A DNA stretch of 64,000 nucleotides from Arsenophonus endosymbiont of Aphis craccivora (GCF_013460135.1 NZ_CP038155.1:744001-808000); one strand, 5' to 3'. Shown: positions 1-13,366, counted from the first letter of the stretch. Notes: generated from the letters alone by a model not told the origin. Made by a program: numbers and translations.

Positions 1-186
<186 letters not shown>

Positions 187-362
187 TTAGGTAAAAGTAA
201 AACTATTTATTGAACAAATTACTACATATTTCGTTCAAATAAAAAAGCTTACTATCTATATAAAAGAAAAGGAGCGAAACATAAATAAATTGTCTCACTC
301 CCTGTATTTACCTAATTTTTATAAAAATAGCTGTAAAGTTTAAATAAATTCTTAGGATTATA

Positions 363-779
363 TCATTTTTTCATCAGCTCGATGACACGTAATTTAGCAA
401 TTGCCTTCGCTAACTCTGCTGATGCTTGAGCATAATCGACATCACCATGTGCTTTACGAATATGCTCTTCCGCTTTATGCTTAGATTCTAATGCCTTAGC
501 TTCATCCAAATCCTTGCCACGGATTGCTGTATCAGCCAATACGATAACACCATTTGGTTGAACTTCAAGAATACCACCAGAAAGATAGATTAGTTCTTCT
601 TCACCAAACTGTTTGGTAATACGTATCATGCCAGGCTTAATGGCAGTTAGCAGCGGTGTATGTTGAGGATAAATCCCCAGCTCCCCTTCGCTGCCTGTCA
701 CCTGGATTTTCTGGACAAGGCCGTCAAACATCTGCTTTTCAGCACTTACCACAACCAGATGGTATGTCATTGCAGCCAT
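363..779 (-). CDS. atpC: F1 ATP synthase epsilon subunit
   Basis: This 138-residue protein is the central-stalk epsilon subunit of F1Fo ATP synthase, which couples rotor movement to the catalytic head and can inhibit ATP hydrolysis. The N-terminal beta-sandwich has the family string [22 protein letters not shown] near residues 29-50. The C-terminal helical hairpin ([17 protein letters not shown] onward) is present. Length is within one or two residues of the E. coli protein. It is the last gene of the atp operon, about 20 bases after atpD. No strong intrinsic terminator is seen between it and glmU. Confidence 0.98.
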   Translation of the reverse strand: MAAMTYHLVVVSAEKQMFDGLVQKIQVTGSEGELGIYPQHTPLLTAIKPGMIRITKQFGEEELIYLSGGILEVQPNGVIVLADTAIRGKDLDEAKALESKHKAEEHIRKAHGDVDYAQASAELAKAIAKLRVIELMKK

Positions 780-800
780 ATCAACCTCCCATCAGCGACA

Positions 801-2210
<1,410 letters not shown>

Positions 2211-2217
2211 CTAGCCA

Positions 2218-3081
2218 TTAAACTGCGGCAGCTCCCGAAACTATTTCGGTAAGTTCCTGAGTAATGCTGGCTTGACGAGCCTTATTGTAAACCAACTGCA
2301 ACTCCTTGATCAGGTTACCACCATTATCAGTAGCTGCTTTCATTGCTACCATTCGAGCAGCCTGTTCACTAGCTAAGTTTTCAACGACGCTCTGATAAAC
2401 CTGTGATTCGATATAACGACGCAACAGGGTATCCAGTAGTATCTTGGGATCAGGTTCATACAAATAATCCCAAGATTTCTTTTTCAATGTTTCATCATCA
2501 CCCGCAGGTAGAGGCAATAATTGAGTAATCGTTGGTACTTGAGTCATGGTATTAACAAATTTGTTAGTTACAACATACAACTTATCTAGACGCCCTTCAT
2601 CATATGCTTCTAACATAATTTTCACGGGTCCAATAAGATCAGACAGAGAAGGATCATCTCCCATCCCGGTTACCTGAGCAACAATATTACCACCAACCGA
2701 ATTAAAGAATGAAACTGCTTTAGAACCAATTAATGCCAGATCAATCTGGACACTTTTATCAGTCCATGTTTTCATTTCTGTCAGTAATTTTTTAAATAAA
2801 TTAATATTTAAGCCACCACATAAACCACGGTCAGTTGAAACAATTAAATAACCAATACGTTTAACATGACGCTCTTTAAGATATGGATGTTTATATTCCA
2901 AATTACCTAATGCTAAGTGACCAATTACACTACGCATAGTTTCTGCATAAGGACGACTAGCTGCCATACGCTCTTGTGTTTTGCGCATTTTGGATGCAGC
3001 AACCATCTCCATCGCTTTAGTGATCTTTTGTGTATTTTGAACACTACCGATCTTAGAACGTATCTCTTTTGCACCCGCCAT
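2218..3081 (-). CDS. atpG: F1 ATP synthase gamma subunit
   Basis: This 287-residue protein is the rotating central shaft of F1. The N-terminal helix ([24 protein letters not shown]) and the C-terminal helix ([17 protein letters not shown] onward), which form the coiled-coil axle, are both present. The middle part has the Rossmann-like fold segment with DRGLCGGLN near residue 84. Length equals the E. coli subunit. It lies between atpA and atpD with short spacers, so it is cotranscribed. No anomalies are seen. Confidence 0.98.
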   Translation of the reverse strand: MAGAKEIRSKIGSVQNTQKITKAMEMVAASKMRKTQERMAASRPYAETMRSVIGHLALGNLEYKHPYLKERHVKRIGYLIVSTDRGLCGGLNINLFKKLLTEMKTWTDKSVQIDLALIGSKAVSFFNSVGGNIVAQVTGMGDDPSLSDLIGPVKIMLEAYDEGRLDKLYVVTNKFVNTMTQVPTITQLLPLPAGDDETLKKKSWDYLYEPDPKILLDTLLRRYIESQVYQSVVENLASEQAARMVAMKAATDNGGNLIKELQLVYNKARQASITQELTEIVSGAAAV

Positions 3082-3130
3082 TTCAGCTCCTCCTTATTAA
3101 CCAAACGGTCTCAATAAAGGCCGAATAGAA

Positions 3131-4672
3131 TTACCAGGATTGAGTTGCTTTAAAAGAATCGAGCAAGGCATTTAACTTAGCTTCGATTTCATCGTTATAT
3201 TTACCTGTCTGATCAATTTCTTTCAGCAAGATAGAATGCTCACGAGTAGCATAAGCCAGCAATGACGTCTCAAAATCACCAATTTTTGCTAATTCAACAT
3301 CTTCCAGATAACCACGTTCAGCAGCAAATAAAGATAACGCCTGCTGCGCAACTGACATTGGTGCATACTGTTTCTGTTTCAACAATTCAGTAACTTTCTG
3401 TCCATGATTAAGCTGCTTACGTGTCGCATCATCTAAATCAGAAGCAAATTGTGAAAATGCAGCTAACTCGCGATACTGCGCCAATGCGGTACGAATGCCC
3501 CCAGATAATTTCTTGATAATCTTAGTCTGAGCCGCACCACCTACACGTGATACTGATATTCCTGGGTTAACTGCCGGGCGAATACCCGCATTAAATAAGT
3601 TAGATTCCAAGAAAATTTGTCCATCAGTGATTGAAATTACATTAGTAGGTACAAATGCAGAGACATCACCAGCTTGCGTTTCAATAATCGGTAATGCTGT
3701 TAATGAACCCGTTTTACCTTTGATTTCTCCACTAGTAAATTTTTCAACATATTCAGCATTAACACGGGCAGCACGCTCAAGTAAACGAGAATGAAGATAA
3801 AAAACATCACCTGGATAGGCTTCACGTCCAGGAGGACGCCGTAACAATAGCGAAATTTGTCGATAAGCAACCGCTTGTTTAGAGATATCATCATAAATAA
3901 TTAGCGCATCTTCGCCACGATCTCTAAAATATTCACCCAATGCACAGCCAGCATAAGGCGCAAGGTATTGCAATGCAGCAGATTCAGATGCAGTAGCAAC
4001 AACAACTATCGTATTTTCGAGTGCTCCATGCTCTTCAAGCTTGCGAACCACATTAGCAATAGTTGAGGCTTTTTGCCCAATTGCTACATAAATACATTTT
4101 ATTTCCGAATCACGCTGATTAATAATGGCATCAACAGCTAATGCGGTTTTACCGGTTTGGCGATCACCGATGATTAACTCACGTTGACCACGCCCAATAG
4201 GGATCATAGCATCAACGGATTTGTATCCTGTTTGTACAGGTTGATCAACTGATTGACGATCAATAACGCCAGGGGCGATAACTTCAACGGCAGAGAAACC
4301 ATCATGATCAACAGGCCCTTTACCATCAATTGGCTCACCAAAGGTATTAACAACTCGCCCAAGTAATCCTCTACCTACTGGTACTTCAAGAATACGACCT
4401 GTACACTTTACTTTCATACCTTCGGCTAAGTCGGCATATGGTCCCATGACAACGGCACCAACTGAGTCACGCTCTAAATTGAGCGCAATAGCATAACGAT
4501 TACCAGGTAGTGCTATCATCTCACCTTGCATAACTTCAGCTAAACCGTGAATACGAATGATCCCATCATTAACAGAAACAATTGTACCTTCATTGTGAGC
4601 TTCACTCACTACATCAAACTGAGCAATACGTTGCTTGATCAGTTCACTGATTTCGGTGGAATTCAGTTGCAT
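3131..4672 (-). CDS. atpA: F1 ATP synthase alpha subunit
   Basis: This is the 513-residue non-catalytic alpha subunit of F1. The Walker A sequence GDRQTGKT lies near residue 169 and the alpha signature [14 protein letters not shown] near residue 363. I start it at ATG 4672 (MQLNSTEIS), as in E. coli, with GGAG about seven bases upstream. A longer frame begins three codons earlier at TTG 4681, but that codon overlaps the ribosome-binding site. It follows atpH by 14 bases. The frame is intact and highly conserved. Confidence 0.98.
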   Translation of the reverse strand: MQLNSTEISELIKQRIAQFDVVSEAHNEGTIVSVNDGIIRIHGLAEVMQGEMIALPGNRYAIALNLERDSVGAVVMGPYADLAEGMKVKCTGRILEVPVGRGLLGRVVNTFGEPIDGKGPVDHDGFSAVEVIAPGVIDRQSVDQPVQTGYKSVDAMIPIGRGQRELIIGDRQTGKTALAVDAIINQRDSEIKCIYVAIGQKASTIANVVRKLEEHGALENTIVVVATASESAALQYLAPYAGCALGEYFRDRGEDALIIYDDISKQAVAYRQISLLLRRPPGREAYPGDVFYLHSRLLERAARVNAEYVEKFTSGEIKGKTGSLTALPIIETQAGDVSAFVPTNVISITDGQIFLESNLFNAGIRPAVNPGISVSRVGGAAQTKIIKKLSGGIRTALAQYRELAAFSQFASDLDDATRKQLNHGQKVTELLKQKQYAPMSVAQQALSLFAAERGYLEDVELAKIGDFETSLLAYATREHSILLKEIDQTGKYNDEIEAKLNALLDSFKATQSW

Positions 4673-4686
4673 ATGCTCCAATCCCC

Positions 4687-5220
4687 TTAAGACTGCAATA
4701 CGTCAGTTAAACGCTCAATACGACCACGCACGCTACCATCAATAACCAGGTCTCCGGCGCGGATAATGACTCCTGCGATAACAGACTTATCAATTTTGCA
4801 ATTCAGCTTAACTTTACGTGACAGACGTTTTTCCATCGCTGCAGAAATTTTAAATTGCTGTTTTTCATTTAGCTCAGTGGCAGAAATGACCTCAATATCA
4901 ACGGTTGACTCCAGAAAAGCGCGTAATTGTATGAATTGCTTCAAAACTTCTGGTAACGTACTTAGACGCCCGTTTTCAGCCATAATGCGAATTAGATGTC
5001 TAACATGTTCATCGATTTCATCACCACAAATAGTGATAAATGTTTTCGCTAATGTTTCTGGTGCTATTGAACCAGAAAGCAGCTCACCTATTTGTTGATT
5101 ACTGGTAGCTTCAGCAATAAAACTGAGCATATTTTGCCATTTATCAACAAGTTGGTTTTCTACAGCAAAATCAAAAGCTGCTTTGGCATAGGGGCGAGCA
5201 ACCGTAGTAATTTCAGACAT
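4687..5220 (-). CDS. atpH: F1 ATP synthase delta subunit
   Basis: This 177-residue protein is the delta subunit, the peripheral-stalk link that ties the F1 head to subunit b. It begins [19 protein letters not shown], the conserved N-terminal helix that binds alpha. The C-terminal part carries the family segment [22 protein letters not shown] near residue 148. Length equals E. coli AtpH. It lies 14 bases downstream of atpF in the same operon. Nothing is unusual. Confidence 0.98.
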   Translation of the reverse strand: MSEITTVARPYAKAAFDFAVENQLVDKWQNMLSFIAEATSNQQIGELLSGSIAPETLAKTFITICGDEIDEHVRHLIRIMAENGRLSTLPEVLKQFIQLRAFLESTVDIEVISATELNEKQQFKISAAMEKRLSRKVKLNCKIDKSVIAGVIIRAGDLVIDGSVRGRIERLTDVLQS

Positions 5221-5234
5221 GCCCCTTTCCTCCT

Positions 5235-5705
5235 TTACAGTTCGTTGACCAATTTATCAACGATGTCGCTATTAGCAGCTACATCAACGGAACGTTCAAT
5301 TATTTTTTCTGCACCTGAAATTGCTAACATAGCAACTTGTTTACGCAACTCTTCACGTGCACGCTTACGCTCAGCATCAATTTCGATTTGCGCTTGAGCA
5401 ACGATCTTGTTACGTTCAGCTTCAGCCTCTACTTTTGCTTCTTCAATCATTTGAACTCGTTGTTTATTAGCTTGTTCAATAATGATTTGTGCTTCTGCTT
5501 TTGCTTTTCTCAGTCTTTCGGTCGCATCAGCTTTCGCCAAGTCCAAGTTTTTTTTAGCTCGTTCTGCAGAAGATAAACCGTCAGCAATTTCTGTTTGACG
5601 TTTTTCAATCGCCGCCATAATTGGAGGCCATACATACTTCATACAAAACAAAACAAACAGGACAAATGCAATAGCCTGGCCTAGGATTGTCGCATTAAGA
5701 TTCAT
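5235..5705 (-). CDS. atpF: Fo ATP synthase subunit b
   Basis: This 156-residue protein is the peripheral-stalk subunit b. One N-terminal transmembrane helix (residues about 4-25) is followed by a long charged coiled-coil helix rich in Ala, Glu, Lys and Arg, ending in the delta-binding C-terminus. The start [17 protein letters not shown] is nearly identical to E. coli and the length is the same. In the operon it lies between atpE and atpH. The reading frame is intact. Confidence 0.98.
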   Translation of the reverse strand: MNLNATILGQAIAFVLFVLFCMKYVWPPIMAAIEKRQTEIADGLSSAERAKKNLDLAKADATERLRKAKAEAQIIIEQANKQRVQMIEEAKVEAEAERNKIVAQAQIEIDAERKRAREELRKQVAMLAISGAEKIIERSVDVAANSDIVDKLVNEL

Positions 5706-5764
5706 CGCACAATACCTCTTTAAAAATTAACATATTAATGTTCTTTCCCATTTGGCTTGTGTTA

Positions 5765-6022
<258 letters not shown>

Positions 6023-6055
6023 TCAGTTAAATAAAAATTTATTAATAAGTTGAAA

Positions 6056-6913
<858 letters not shown>

Positions 6914-6916
6914 TCA

Positions 6917-7291
6917 CTATCTAATTACAGCTGGTGTAATGATGTGAATAATCAACATAGCTAAATAGGTCAAACCTAATGGTACAAATGCTGCTTTAAA
7001 TATACCTAAAGCAATTACCAATACAGTTATTGCTATAATAACTTTTACTCCCTCACCAATGGTAAAAAACCATGCAATGTTAATAGGAACAGCTTTTTTA
7101 ACTGCCTTTTGATAACGTATTAACAGCATAAATAAAGCATTAGGTAACCAACATGCGAATCCACCCGCAAAAGCAGATAAGCCCCATTCTACACTATTCA
7201 TGTAGAAAGCTATACTGAGGACCACAAGCTCCATTAACTGAAATAACAACAGTTTTAAAGCAATTTTACCGTTGTAGAGGGAAACAGACAT
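6917..7291 (-). CDS. atpI: ATP synthase accessory protein I
   Basis: This 124-residue membrane protein is the first gene of the atp operon. AtpI helps assemble the c ring but is not part of the finished enzyme. Four hydrophobic helices are visible and the conserved patch FAGGFACWLPNALFMLL lies near residue 41. E. coli AtpI is about the same size. The start ATGTCTGTTTCC at 7291 has only weak ribosome-binding character upstream, consistent with low expression of this gene in relatives. Confidence 0.95.
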   Translation of the reverse strand: MSVSLYNGKIALKLLLFQLMELVVLSIAFYMNSVEWGLSAFAGGFACWLPNALFMLLIRYQKAVKKAVPINIAWFFTIGEGVKVIIAITVLVIALGIFKAAFVPLGLTYLAMLIIHIITPAVIR

Positions 7292-7387
7292 GACTCTTAT
7301 ATTCTCCCAGTATTTTAAACCTTAAATTGCTGAGTGCGTATAAAACTGCCTTTGCGCGAGAGAGTGTCAAGAGACAAAAACTTGCAA

Positions 7388-7415
7388 ATTATACGACCCC
7401 TAAAAATGAATTCAA
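7388..7415 (-). promoter_or_regulatory. Putative sigma-70 promoter of the atp operon
   Basis: On the minus strand TTGAAT (7415-7410) is followed after 16 bases by a perfect TATAAT (7393-7388), about 95 bases upstream of atpI. This is the best promoter match in the AT-rich stretch. A second TTGACA nearer the gene has poor spacing to a -10 element. The assignment rests on sequence matching and position only. Confidence 0.5.
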
Positions 7416-7855
7416 TCAATAAGTAGCGAAAACGTGAACAAATATTTAAAATTTTCGATCCAACACAAAAATAAACAAAATAATGTCAATTTAATTACTA
7501 TTATTTAATTATATTAAATTTTAAAATATGATCTTTGTCACCTTTTAATATGGTTATTAATTTACTTAAAAAGAAATAAGTAAAAAAAATTGAAAAATCA
7601 AAGATAAAAAATCAAAGATAAAATATTAATTATTTCTTTATTAAAAATAAAGAGGAGAAATACTTGTAGATAATCTTATATAACTAATTAATAATATAAT
7701 ATATCAATAAATTTATTATCGTTTTTTTGTTATTTAAATGTAACAATAAAGTTAATATACTTTCTGTTTAAAATTTTGATATAAAAATAATGGTAACATT
7801 TGAAAATTTATTTTTTATGACTAAAAAATGTCACTTTTTTTGATCAAAAACAATA
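7416..7855. other. AT-rich non-coding stretch between the atp promoter and the rsmG remnant
   Basis: About 440 bases contain no convincing reading frame, RNA gene or terminator on either strand. The sequence is mostly A and T with short direct repeats such as AAAAATCAAAGATAAA near 7594-7622. It may be the remains of longer regulatory DNA. Confidence 0.6.
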
Positions 7856-8316
7856 TTAGTTGAATCCTAAAATCACTAAATATCGCTGTTCATCGAGTTC
7901 TGGTACATCCAACGAAATAATTTTATTTATCTTAAAATTAGAAGAAAAAGTTAATATTTCATTTGCAGAAAGTATACCTTTAAGTGCGTAAAACTGTCCT
8001 CCATTTTTCTTCGGAAGATGTTGACACCATGAAAGCATATTCTGTAATGAAGCAAATGCTCGGCTAATTATGCCATCAAATTTTTCTACTGGTTGGTACT
8101 GTTCAACTCGTTTTTGAATAGCTCGATGTTATTAAGCATCAATTCATGTTGTATTTGTCGCAAAAAAATAACCCGTTTTCCTAAACTATCTAATAGTGTG
8201 AAATGATCATTGGGGCGAACAATAGCAAGGGGTATACCAGGTAATCCTGGGCCTGTACCCACATCAATAAATCGTTTACCGATAAGATATTTGTCAACAA
8301 TAATACTATCTAAAAT

Positions 8317-9371
8317 GGCTTTGTTGAATAAATCAGAATTAGCCGACAGGATGGCTCCCTCTGCTACAGCTGTTATCCGATCCTGACGCTGTGTGGCATA
8401 CCCAACAACGTCATACGGTTCAGCGCTTTGACCATCGCCATTGCTTCACCTACCTGAGCCTCATAGTCACGCAGCCTCAGATGGCCACCCAGCAAAGTTT
8501 TTATGCGGAACATCGCTGTTTCTGCCACTGAACGCCGGTGATAACCCACTTTCTTTTTCCACATATCATTACTCCTGCTCAGACGCTGATTCGCCACCGC
8601 ATGGTTACGTTCATGGTACTTGTCCGGCCAGTATTTCGCTCCGCTTCGCGGCGGGATAAGGGGCCTGATTTTCTTTCTTAGCAACGCGTCGTGGCAGTAA
8701 CAGGCGTCATAAGCACCGTCTGCTAACACTTCCCTGATTTTCCGGTGGGTTTGGTTAATCAGGCCCGGCAGTGCCTGCGCATCTGTCGTTCCGCTGAGCG
8801 ATAAGTCGGCACAGATAATCTCATGAGTCACACTGTCTGCTGCCAGATGAAGCTTGCGCCACACTCTTCGTCTGTCAGCCCCATGCTGCCTGACTTTCCT
8901 TTCACCTTCGCCAAAGACCTTCAGACCGGTACTGTCGATGACCAGATGCGAGATTTCACCACGCGTTGGCGTTTTTATGCTGATGTTGACGCTCTTTGCT
9001 CGTCTGCTGACCAGCGAGTAGTCCGGACAGCACAGCGGCTAAGACATGAGTTTAAAAATCGAATCAACGAAGCCCTGTAATGCCAGGAGCGACAGGTTAA
9101 ACACACGCTTCATCATCAGGACAGTGGTAACAGCCATATCGCTGTAGTAAAGCGGCCGGCCACGACCTTCAGGCGAAGAACTGTCAGTCCATCCAGCGAT
9201 GGCCGACTCATCAAGCCAGACCGTCAGGGAACCGCGTTGTCTGAGTGCCTTGTTGTACGCGGGCCAGTTGGTAATTTTAAACTTTTGCTTTGCCATGGGG
9301 ACCTGATGTTGAAACGAATTTAGCGATCAGCTCCGCCAATCACCTAAAAGTTCGATTTATTCAACAAAGCC
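8317..9371 (-). mobile_element. IS903-like element (IS5 family), copy 1, inside rsmG
   Basis: The element is 1055 bp with perfect 18-bp terminal inverted repeats GGCTTTGTTGAATAAATC at both ends, the terminal sequence typical of the IS903/IS102 group of the IS5 family. The flanking 9-bp target duplication is ATCTAAAAT on the left and ACCTAAAAT on the right, identical except for one base. That agrees with the 9-bp duplications of this group and an insertion old enough to have drifted. Its transposase points leftward and is broken. Confidence 0.95.
8373..9296 (-). pseudogene. IS903-like transposase with amber stop (copy 1)
   Basis: Compared with the 307-residue transposase of copies 2 and 3, the frame is continuous from 9296 to 8373 except for TAG at 9041-9039, replacing the TTG Leu codon 86. 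The change precedes all three catalytic acidic residues, so copy 1 cannot make an active protein unless the stop is suppressed. A few other single-base differences from the intact copies are visible, such as Leu for Arg at residue 71. It might still move if a transposase from another copy acts in trans. Confidence 0.93.
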
Positions 9372-9535
9372 ACCTAAAATATGACGAACAACCATTTGTT
9401 CTGGTGATCTAACTGATGTTAAATTATATATTTTATTCCATTTATTTAATAACTCAATATAGACAATTAGCTGTTGTATTTGTTGATCGGTCAAAATAAT
9501 ATCTGTTTTATCTAATAAATTTTTAAAATAGGTTA

Positions 9536-10590
9536 GGCTTTGTTGAATAAATCGAACTTTTAGGTGATTGGCGGAGCTGATCGCTAAATTCGTTTCAACA
9601 TCAGGTCCCCATGGCAAAGCAAAAGTTTAAAATTACCAACTGGCCCGCGTACAACAAGGCACTCAGACAACGCGGTTCCCTGACGGTCTGGCTTGATGAG
9701 TCGGCCATCGCTGGATGGACTGACAGTTCTTCGCCTGAAGGTCGTGGCCGGCCGCTTTACTACAGCGATATGGCTGTTACCACTGTCCTGATGATGAAGC
9801 GTGTGTTTAACCTGTCGCTCCGGGCATTACAGGGCTTCGTTGATTCGATTTTTAAACTCATGTCTTTGCCGCTGTGCTGTCCGGACTACTCGCTGGTCAG
9901 CAGACGAGCAAAGAGCGTCAACATCAGCATAAAAACGCCAACGCGTGGTGAAATCTCGCATCTGGTCATCGACAGTACCGGTCTGAAGGTCTTTGGCGAA
10001 GGTGAATGGAAAGTCAGGCAGCATGGGGCTGACAGACGAAGAGTGTGGCGCAAGCTTCATCTGGCAGCAGACAGTGTGACTCATGAGATTATCTGTGCCG
10101 ACTTATCGCTCAGCGGAACGACAGATGCGCAGGCACTGCCGGGCCTGATTAACCAAACCCACCGGAAAATCAGGGAAGTGTCAGCAGACGGTGCTTATGA
10201 CGCCTGTTACCGCCACGATGCGTTGCTAAGAAAGAAAATCAGGCCCCTTATCCCGCCGCGAAGCGGAGCGAAATACTGGCCGGACAAGTACCATGAACGT
10301 AACCATACGGTGGCGAATCAGCGTCTGAGCAGGAGTAATGATATGTGGAAAAAGAAAGTGGGTTATCACCGGCGTTCAGTGGCAGAAACAGCGATGTTCC
10401 GCATAAAAACTTTGCTGGGTGGCCATCTGAGGCTGCGTGACTATGAGGCTCAGGTAGGTGAAGCAATGGCGATGGTCAAAGCGCTGAACCGTATGACGTT
10501 GTTGGGTATGCCACACAGCGTCAGGATCGGATAACAGCTGTAGCAGAGGGAGCCATCCTGGCGGCTAATTCTGATTTATTCAACAAAGCC
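9536..10590 (+). mobile_element. IS903-like element (IS5 family), copy 2, at the 5' end of rsmG
   Basis: This 1055-bp copy has the same 18-bp terminal inverted repeats as copy 1 but the opposite orientation. It is flanked by a perfect 9-bp direct duplication AATAGGTTA (9527-9535 and 10591-10599), showing simple and probably recent transposition. It splits rsmG after codon 3. Together with copy 1 it forms a near-perfect inverted repeat separated by 164 bp. Confidence 0.97.
9611..10534 (+). CDS. IS5-family (IS903 group) transposase, copy 2
   Basis: This 307-residue DDE transposase has an uninterrupted frame. The catalytic triad can be placed at Asp121 ([17 protein letters not shown]), Asp193 (SADGAYD) and Glu259 ([17 protein letters not shown]), in the order and spacing expected for IS903-type enzymes. 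The N-terminal part ([17 protein letters not shown]) is the family DNA-binding region. Its base composition is richer in G and C than the surrounding genes, consistent with acquisition from elsewhere. It is probably an active enzyme that also drives the other copies. Confidence 0.95.
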   Translation: MAKQKFKITNWPAYNKALRQRGSLTVWLDESAIAGWTDSSSPEGRGRPLYYSDMAVTTVLMMKRVFNLSLRALQGFVDSIFKLMSLPLCCPDYSLVSRRAKSVNISIKTPTRGEISHLVIDSTGLKVFGEGEWKVRQHGADRRRVWRKLHLAADSVTHEIICADLSLSGTTDAQALPGLINQTHRKIREVSADGAYDACYRHDALLRKKIRPLIPPRSGAKYWPDKYHERNHTVANQRLSRSNDMWKKKVGYHRRSVAETAMFRIKTLLGGHLRLRDYEAQVGEAMAMVKALNRMTLLGMPHSVRIG

Positions 10591-10610
10591 AATAGGTTAT
10601 TAAGTTCATT

Positions 10611-12500
10611 TTAAGCACTCCGACGTAATAAACCTTGTTTTTTTAACCAGACTAATAATATTGATATTGCGGCTGGCGTAATACCTGATATACGCGACGC
10701 TTGGCCAATAGAACTAGGTTTATGATCATTAAGCTTTGCAATAACCTCATTAGAAAGACCGGTTATTTGCTTGTAATCTAAATTGGTCGGTAAAGCAGTA
10801 TATTCATTACGCAGCTGTCTCTCTATTTCTTCTTGTTGACGAGTAATATAACCTTCATACTTTACTTGAATTTCAACTTGACTTGTGACTTGCGGATCAT
10901 CAATTGCAGGTGAAAAATAGTTTAACGAAGTAAGTAATTTATAACTCATTTCTGGGCGACGAAGTAAATCTTCGCCGTTCGCTTCTTTTGAAAGCGGAAC
11001 AGTTAATATCTCATTAAGATCACCAATTTTATCTGAATTAGGATGTAACCAAAGGTTACGTAACCTTTGACGTTCTTGTTCAATTAATTCAACTTTATGA
11101 CAAAATTTTTGCCAACGGTTTTCATCGATTAAACCAAGTTCGTACCCTTTTTCGGTTAAACGAAGATCAGCGTTGTCTTCTCGTAGCATAAGGCGATATT
11201 CTGCTCGTGAAGTAAACATTCGATAGGGTTCTTTAGTGCCTAAGGTACAAAGATCATCAACTAAAACACCAATGTAGGCTTGATCACGACGAGGGAACCA
11301 TCCCTCTTGTTCAAAAGCATAACGAGCTGCGTTAAGTCCAGCTAGTAGACCTTGAGCTGCTGCTTCTTCATAACCAGTTGTTCCATTAATCTGACCTGCA
11401 AAACATAGCCCTTTGATACATTTGCTTTCTAAAGTTGGCTTTAAATCTCGGGGATCAAAGAAATCGTATTCAATCGCATATCCGGGTCGAATAATACGCG
11501 CATTTTCTAGACCTTTCATCGAATGTATAATTTGCATTTGTACATCAAAAGGTAAACTAGTAGAAATTCCATTAGGATAAATTTCATTACTGGTTAGCCC
11601 TTCTGGTTCAAGGAAGATTTGATGTGCAGAACGATCTGCAAACCGCATAACTTTATCTTCAATAGAGGGACAGTATCGGGGACCTATTCCTTCAATAATT
11701 CCTCCATACATAGGACTACGATCTAAATTATCGCGGATCACTTGGTGAGTTTTTTCATTCGTATAAGTGATGTAGCAAGGTAATTGTTGAGGATGTTGTT
11801 CAGCTGATCCGACAAAAGAGAAAACAGGGGTGGGATCATCACCAAATTGTGGTGCTAATTGGGAAAAATCGATAGTTCTTGCGTCAATTCTAGGGGGTGT
11901 ACCTGTTTTAAGTCGATCTACTCGTAAAGGTAGTTCTCTTAATCTATGTGATAGGCTAATAGCAGGAGGATCACCAGCCCTACCACCACTATAATTTTCT
12001 AATCCTATGTGAATTTTACCGTCAAGAAAGGTACCTACGGTCAATACGACAGACTTTGCGTGAAATTTTAATCCCATTTTGGTTATCACGCCAATAACTT
12101 GATCGTTTTTTACGATCAGGTCTTCAACAGCTTGTTGAAAGATCATTAAGTTATTTTGATTTTCTAGCGCAGTCCTAATCGCTTGCTTATAAAGTACTCG
12201 ATCAGTTTGAACTCTGGTTGCTTGTACTGCTGGACCTTTACTTGCATTAAGCGTTCTAAATTGGATCCCGGCATTATCTGTTGCAATAGCCATAATACCA
12301 CCTAAGGCATCAATTTCTTTAACCAGATGTCCTTTACCTATTCCACCGATAGCTGGATTGCATGACAGTTGGCCCAACGTATCAATATTATGGGTTAGAA
12401 GTAAAGTTTGACGTCCCATACGAGCAGCAGCCATAGCTGCTTCAGTACCAGCGTGGCCTCCACCAATAATAATGACATCAAATTGTTCTGGGTAAAACAT
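10611..12500 (-). CDS. mnmG: tRNA uridine 5-carboxymethylaminomethyl modification enzyme MnmG (GidA)
   Basis: This 629-residue FAD protein works with MnmE to place the cmnm5 group on U34 of tRNAs reading split codon boxes. The N-terminal dinucleotide fold [17 protein letters not shown] lies near residues 13-29. The family signatures [11 protein letters not shown] (near residue 270) and [17 protein letters not shown] (near residue 368) are present. Length equals E. coli MnmG and the frame is intact. It is the gene immediately left of oriC, as in E. coli, and rsmG started one base after its stop before the IS insertion. Confidence 0.98.
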   Translation of the reverse strand: MFYPEQFDVIIIGGGHAGTEAAMAAARMGRQTLLLTHNIDTLGQLSCNPAIGGIGKGHLVKEIDALGGIMAIATDNAGIQFRTLNASKGPAVQATRVQTDRVLYKQAIRTALENQNNLMIFQQAVEDLIVKNDQVIGVITKMGLKFHAKSVVLTVGTFLDGKIHIGLENYSGGRAGDPPAISLSHRLRELPLRVDRLKTGTPPRIDARTIDFSQLAPQFGDDPTPVFSFVGSAEQHPQQLPCYITYTNEKTHQVIRDNLDRSPMYGGIIEGIGPRYCPSIEDKVMRFADRSAHQIFLEPEGLTSNEIYPNGISTSLPFDVQMQIIHSMKGLENARIIRPGYAIEYDFFDPRDLKPTLESKCIKGLCFAGQINGTTGYEEAAAQGLLAGLNAARYAFEQEGWFPRRDQAYIGVLVDDLCTLGTKEPYRMFTSRAEYRLMLREDNADLRLTEKGYELGLIDENRWQKFCHKVELIEQERQRLRNLWLHPNSDKIGDLNEILTVPLSKEANGEDLLRRPEMSYKLLTSLNYFSPAIDDPQVTSQVEIQVKYEGYITRQQEEIERQLRNEYTALPTNLDYKQITGLSNEVIAKLNDHKPSSIGQASRISGITPAAISILLVWLKKQGLLRRSA

Positions 12501-12566
12501 GTATAAACCTTAGTATTAAGTATGACTTGTGAAGTGAATTTTACTCGAGTTTTGCTAAGAGGCAAG

Positions 12567-12840
12567 TTATATGATCTTTGCCTAATATAAATAAGATTTT
12601 TTTATTTAAAGATCTCTTTATTAGATCTTTTATTATGATCGCGATCTTCTGTGGATAAGTGCAAATACCGTAAGAAGATCATTATCTTGTGTATGATCTT
12701 TAGCTGTGAATGATAAGTGATCCTACTCCGTATAAGCTGGGATTAACATGGCTAGTTATCCACAACCAAGTTTGCCATTCAAGCTTATTCTATGGATAAC
12801 TACGGGTTATTCCCTGCTTTTTCGCAAAGTTATCCACATT
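12567..12840. other. oriC: Chromosomal replication origin oriC
   Basis: The mnmG-mioC gap aligns by eye with E. coli oriC. An AT-rich unwinding region with 13-mer-like units (GATCTCTTTATTA, GATCTTTTATTAT) at about 12580-12637 is followed by DnaA box TGTGGATAA at 12650-12658 (R1 position), TTATCCACA at 12756-12764 (R2 position), TATGGATAA at 12791-12799 (R3 position) and TTATCCACA at 12830-12838 (R4 position). Eight GATC sites for Dam and SeqA lie in 12573-12722. The blocks AGCTGTGAATGATAAGTGAT and CCGTATAAGCTGGGAT correspond to the E. coli IHF and Fis area. The box in the R2 position is full consensus here. Confidence 0.95.
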
Positions 12841-12850
12841 CATTTGGCTT

Positions 12851-13306
12851 TTATTTATCCAAATCGATAATTTTATCTTTCCACTTTTCGATCCAAATTT
12901 CTGCAAGATCTTCTGGCACTTCATGTTCCAAAATATCAATCTCCAATGTTTCTACAACTCGTTTTGCATTATGATCCTTTAGCAGTTGATCTAATTTATG
13001 GATTGCACAACAAAAAGTATCATATTCTTTGCTACATATCCCAATCGCACCATAATTAAGCTGGCTAAGATCAGTTTTTTCTTCGCTGATCTCTTTTGCT
13101 AGAGGTTGTATATTTTCAGGCAAATCACCTGTTCCATTGGTAGAGCATACAATTAACCAAATACCTTTTGTTGGTAGCTTTTTTAACGATGGGCCGTATG
13201 TGACTTCAGTGTCAAAGCCATATTTCTCCAATATTTCAGCGATATGCTCAGCAACATATTCAGCGCTGCCCATAGTGCTACCTGTAATCAATGTTACTTT
13301 TGTCAT
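12851..13306 (-). CDS. mioC: Flavodoxin-like protein MioC
   Basis: This flavodoxin-family protein binds FMN; in E. coli MioC has been linked to electron transfer for biotin synthase in vitro. The phosphate-binding loop TLITGSTMGSAEYVAEH is at the N-terminus, and CSTNGTGDLPENI and GICSKEYDTFC provide the other FMN-contact loops. I start it at ATG 13306 (MTKVTLITG), giving 151 residues, close to E. coli; an in-frame ATG four codons earlier lacks a better ribosome-binding site. Its transcription would run toward oriC, and a DnaA box lies just upstream. Confidence 0.93.
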   Translation of the reverse strand: MTKVTLITGSTMGSAEYVAEHIAEILEKYGFDTEVTYGPSLKKLPTKGIWLIVCSTNGTGDLPENIQPLAKEISEEKTDLSQLNYGAIGICSKEYDTFCCAIHKLDQLLKDHNAKRVVETLEIDILEHEVPEDLAEIWIEKWKDKIIDLDK

Positions 13307-13366
13307 GATGAAACCCATTATTTAAAACAATGCCTATTGTATGCTGTGAATGAGTTGGGATCTACC

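Larger units (their letters stand above)
7856..10609 (-). pseudogene. rsmG: rsmG (16S rRNA m7G527 methyltransferase) destroyed by two IS copies and a frameshift
   Basis: RsmG (GidB) methylates N7 of G527 in 16S rRNA. The gene starts at ATG 10609, one base after the mnmG stop, and its pieces read leftward: codons 1-3 to the first IS (9536-10590), then 9535-9372 ([36 protein letters not shown]), then the second IS (8317-9371), then 8316-7856. The last piece holds the SAM-binding [16 protein letters not shown] segment. Near 8120 one base is missing between codons for NNIE and IQKRV, shifting the frame. The C-terminus (ISRAFASLQNMLSWCQHL to the end) is intact in another frame. With three separate lesions it cannot make a working enzyme. 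Confidence 0.95.

Noticed and set aside
9357-9617. 86-codon open frame spanning rsmG and IS sequence
   Set aside because: Its start lies within IS copy 2 and its end within IS copy 1; the middle is the rsmG fragment. It is a chance fusion frame.
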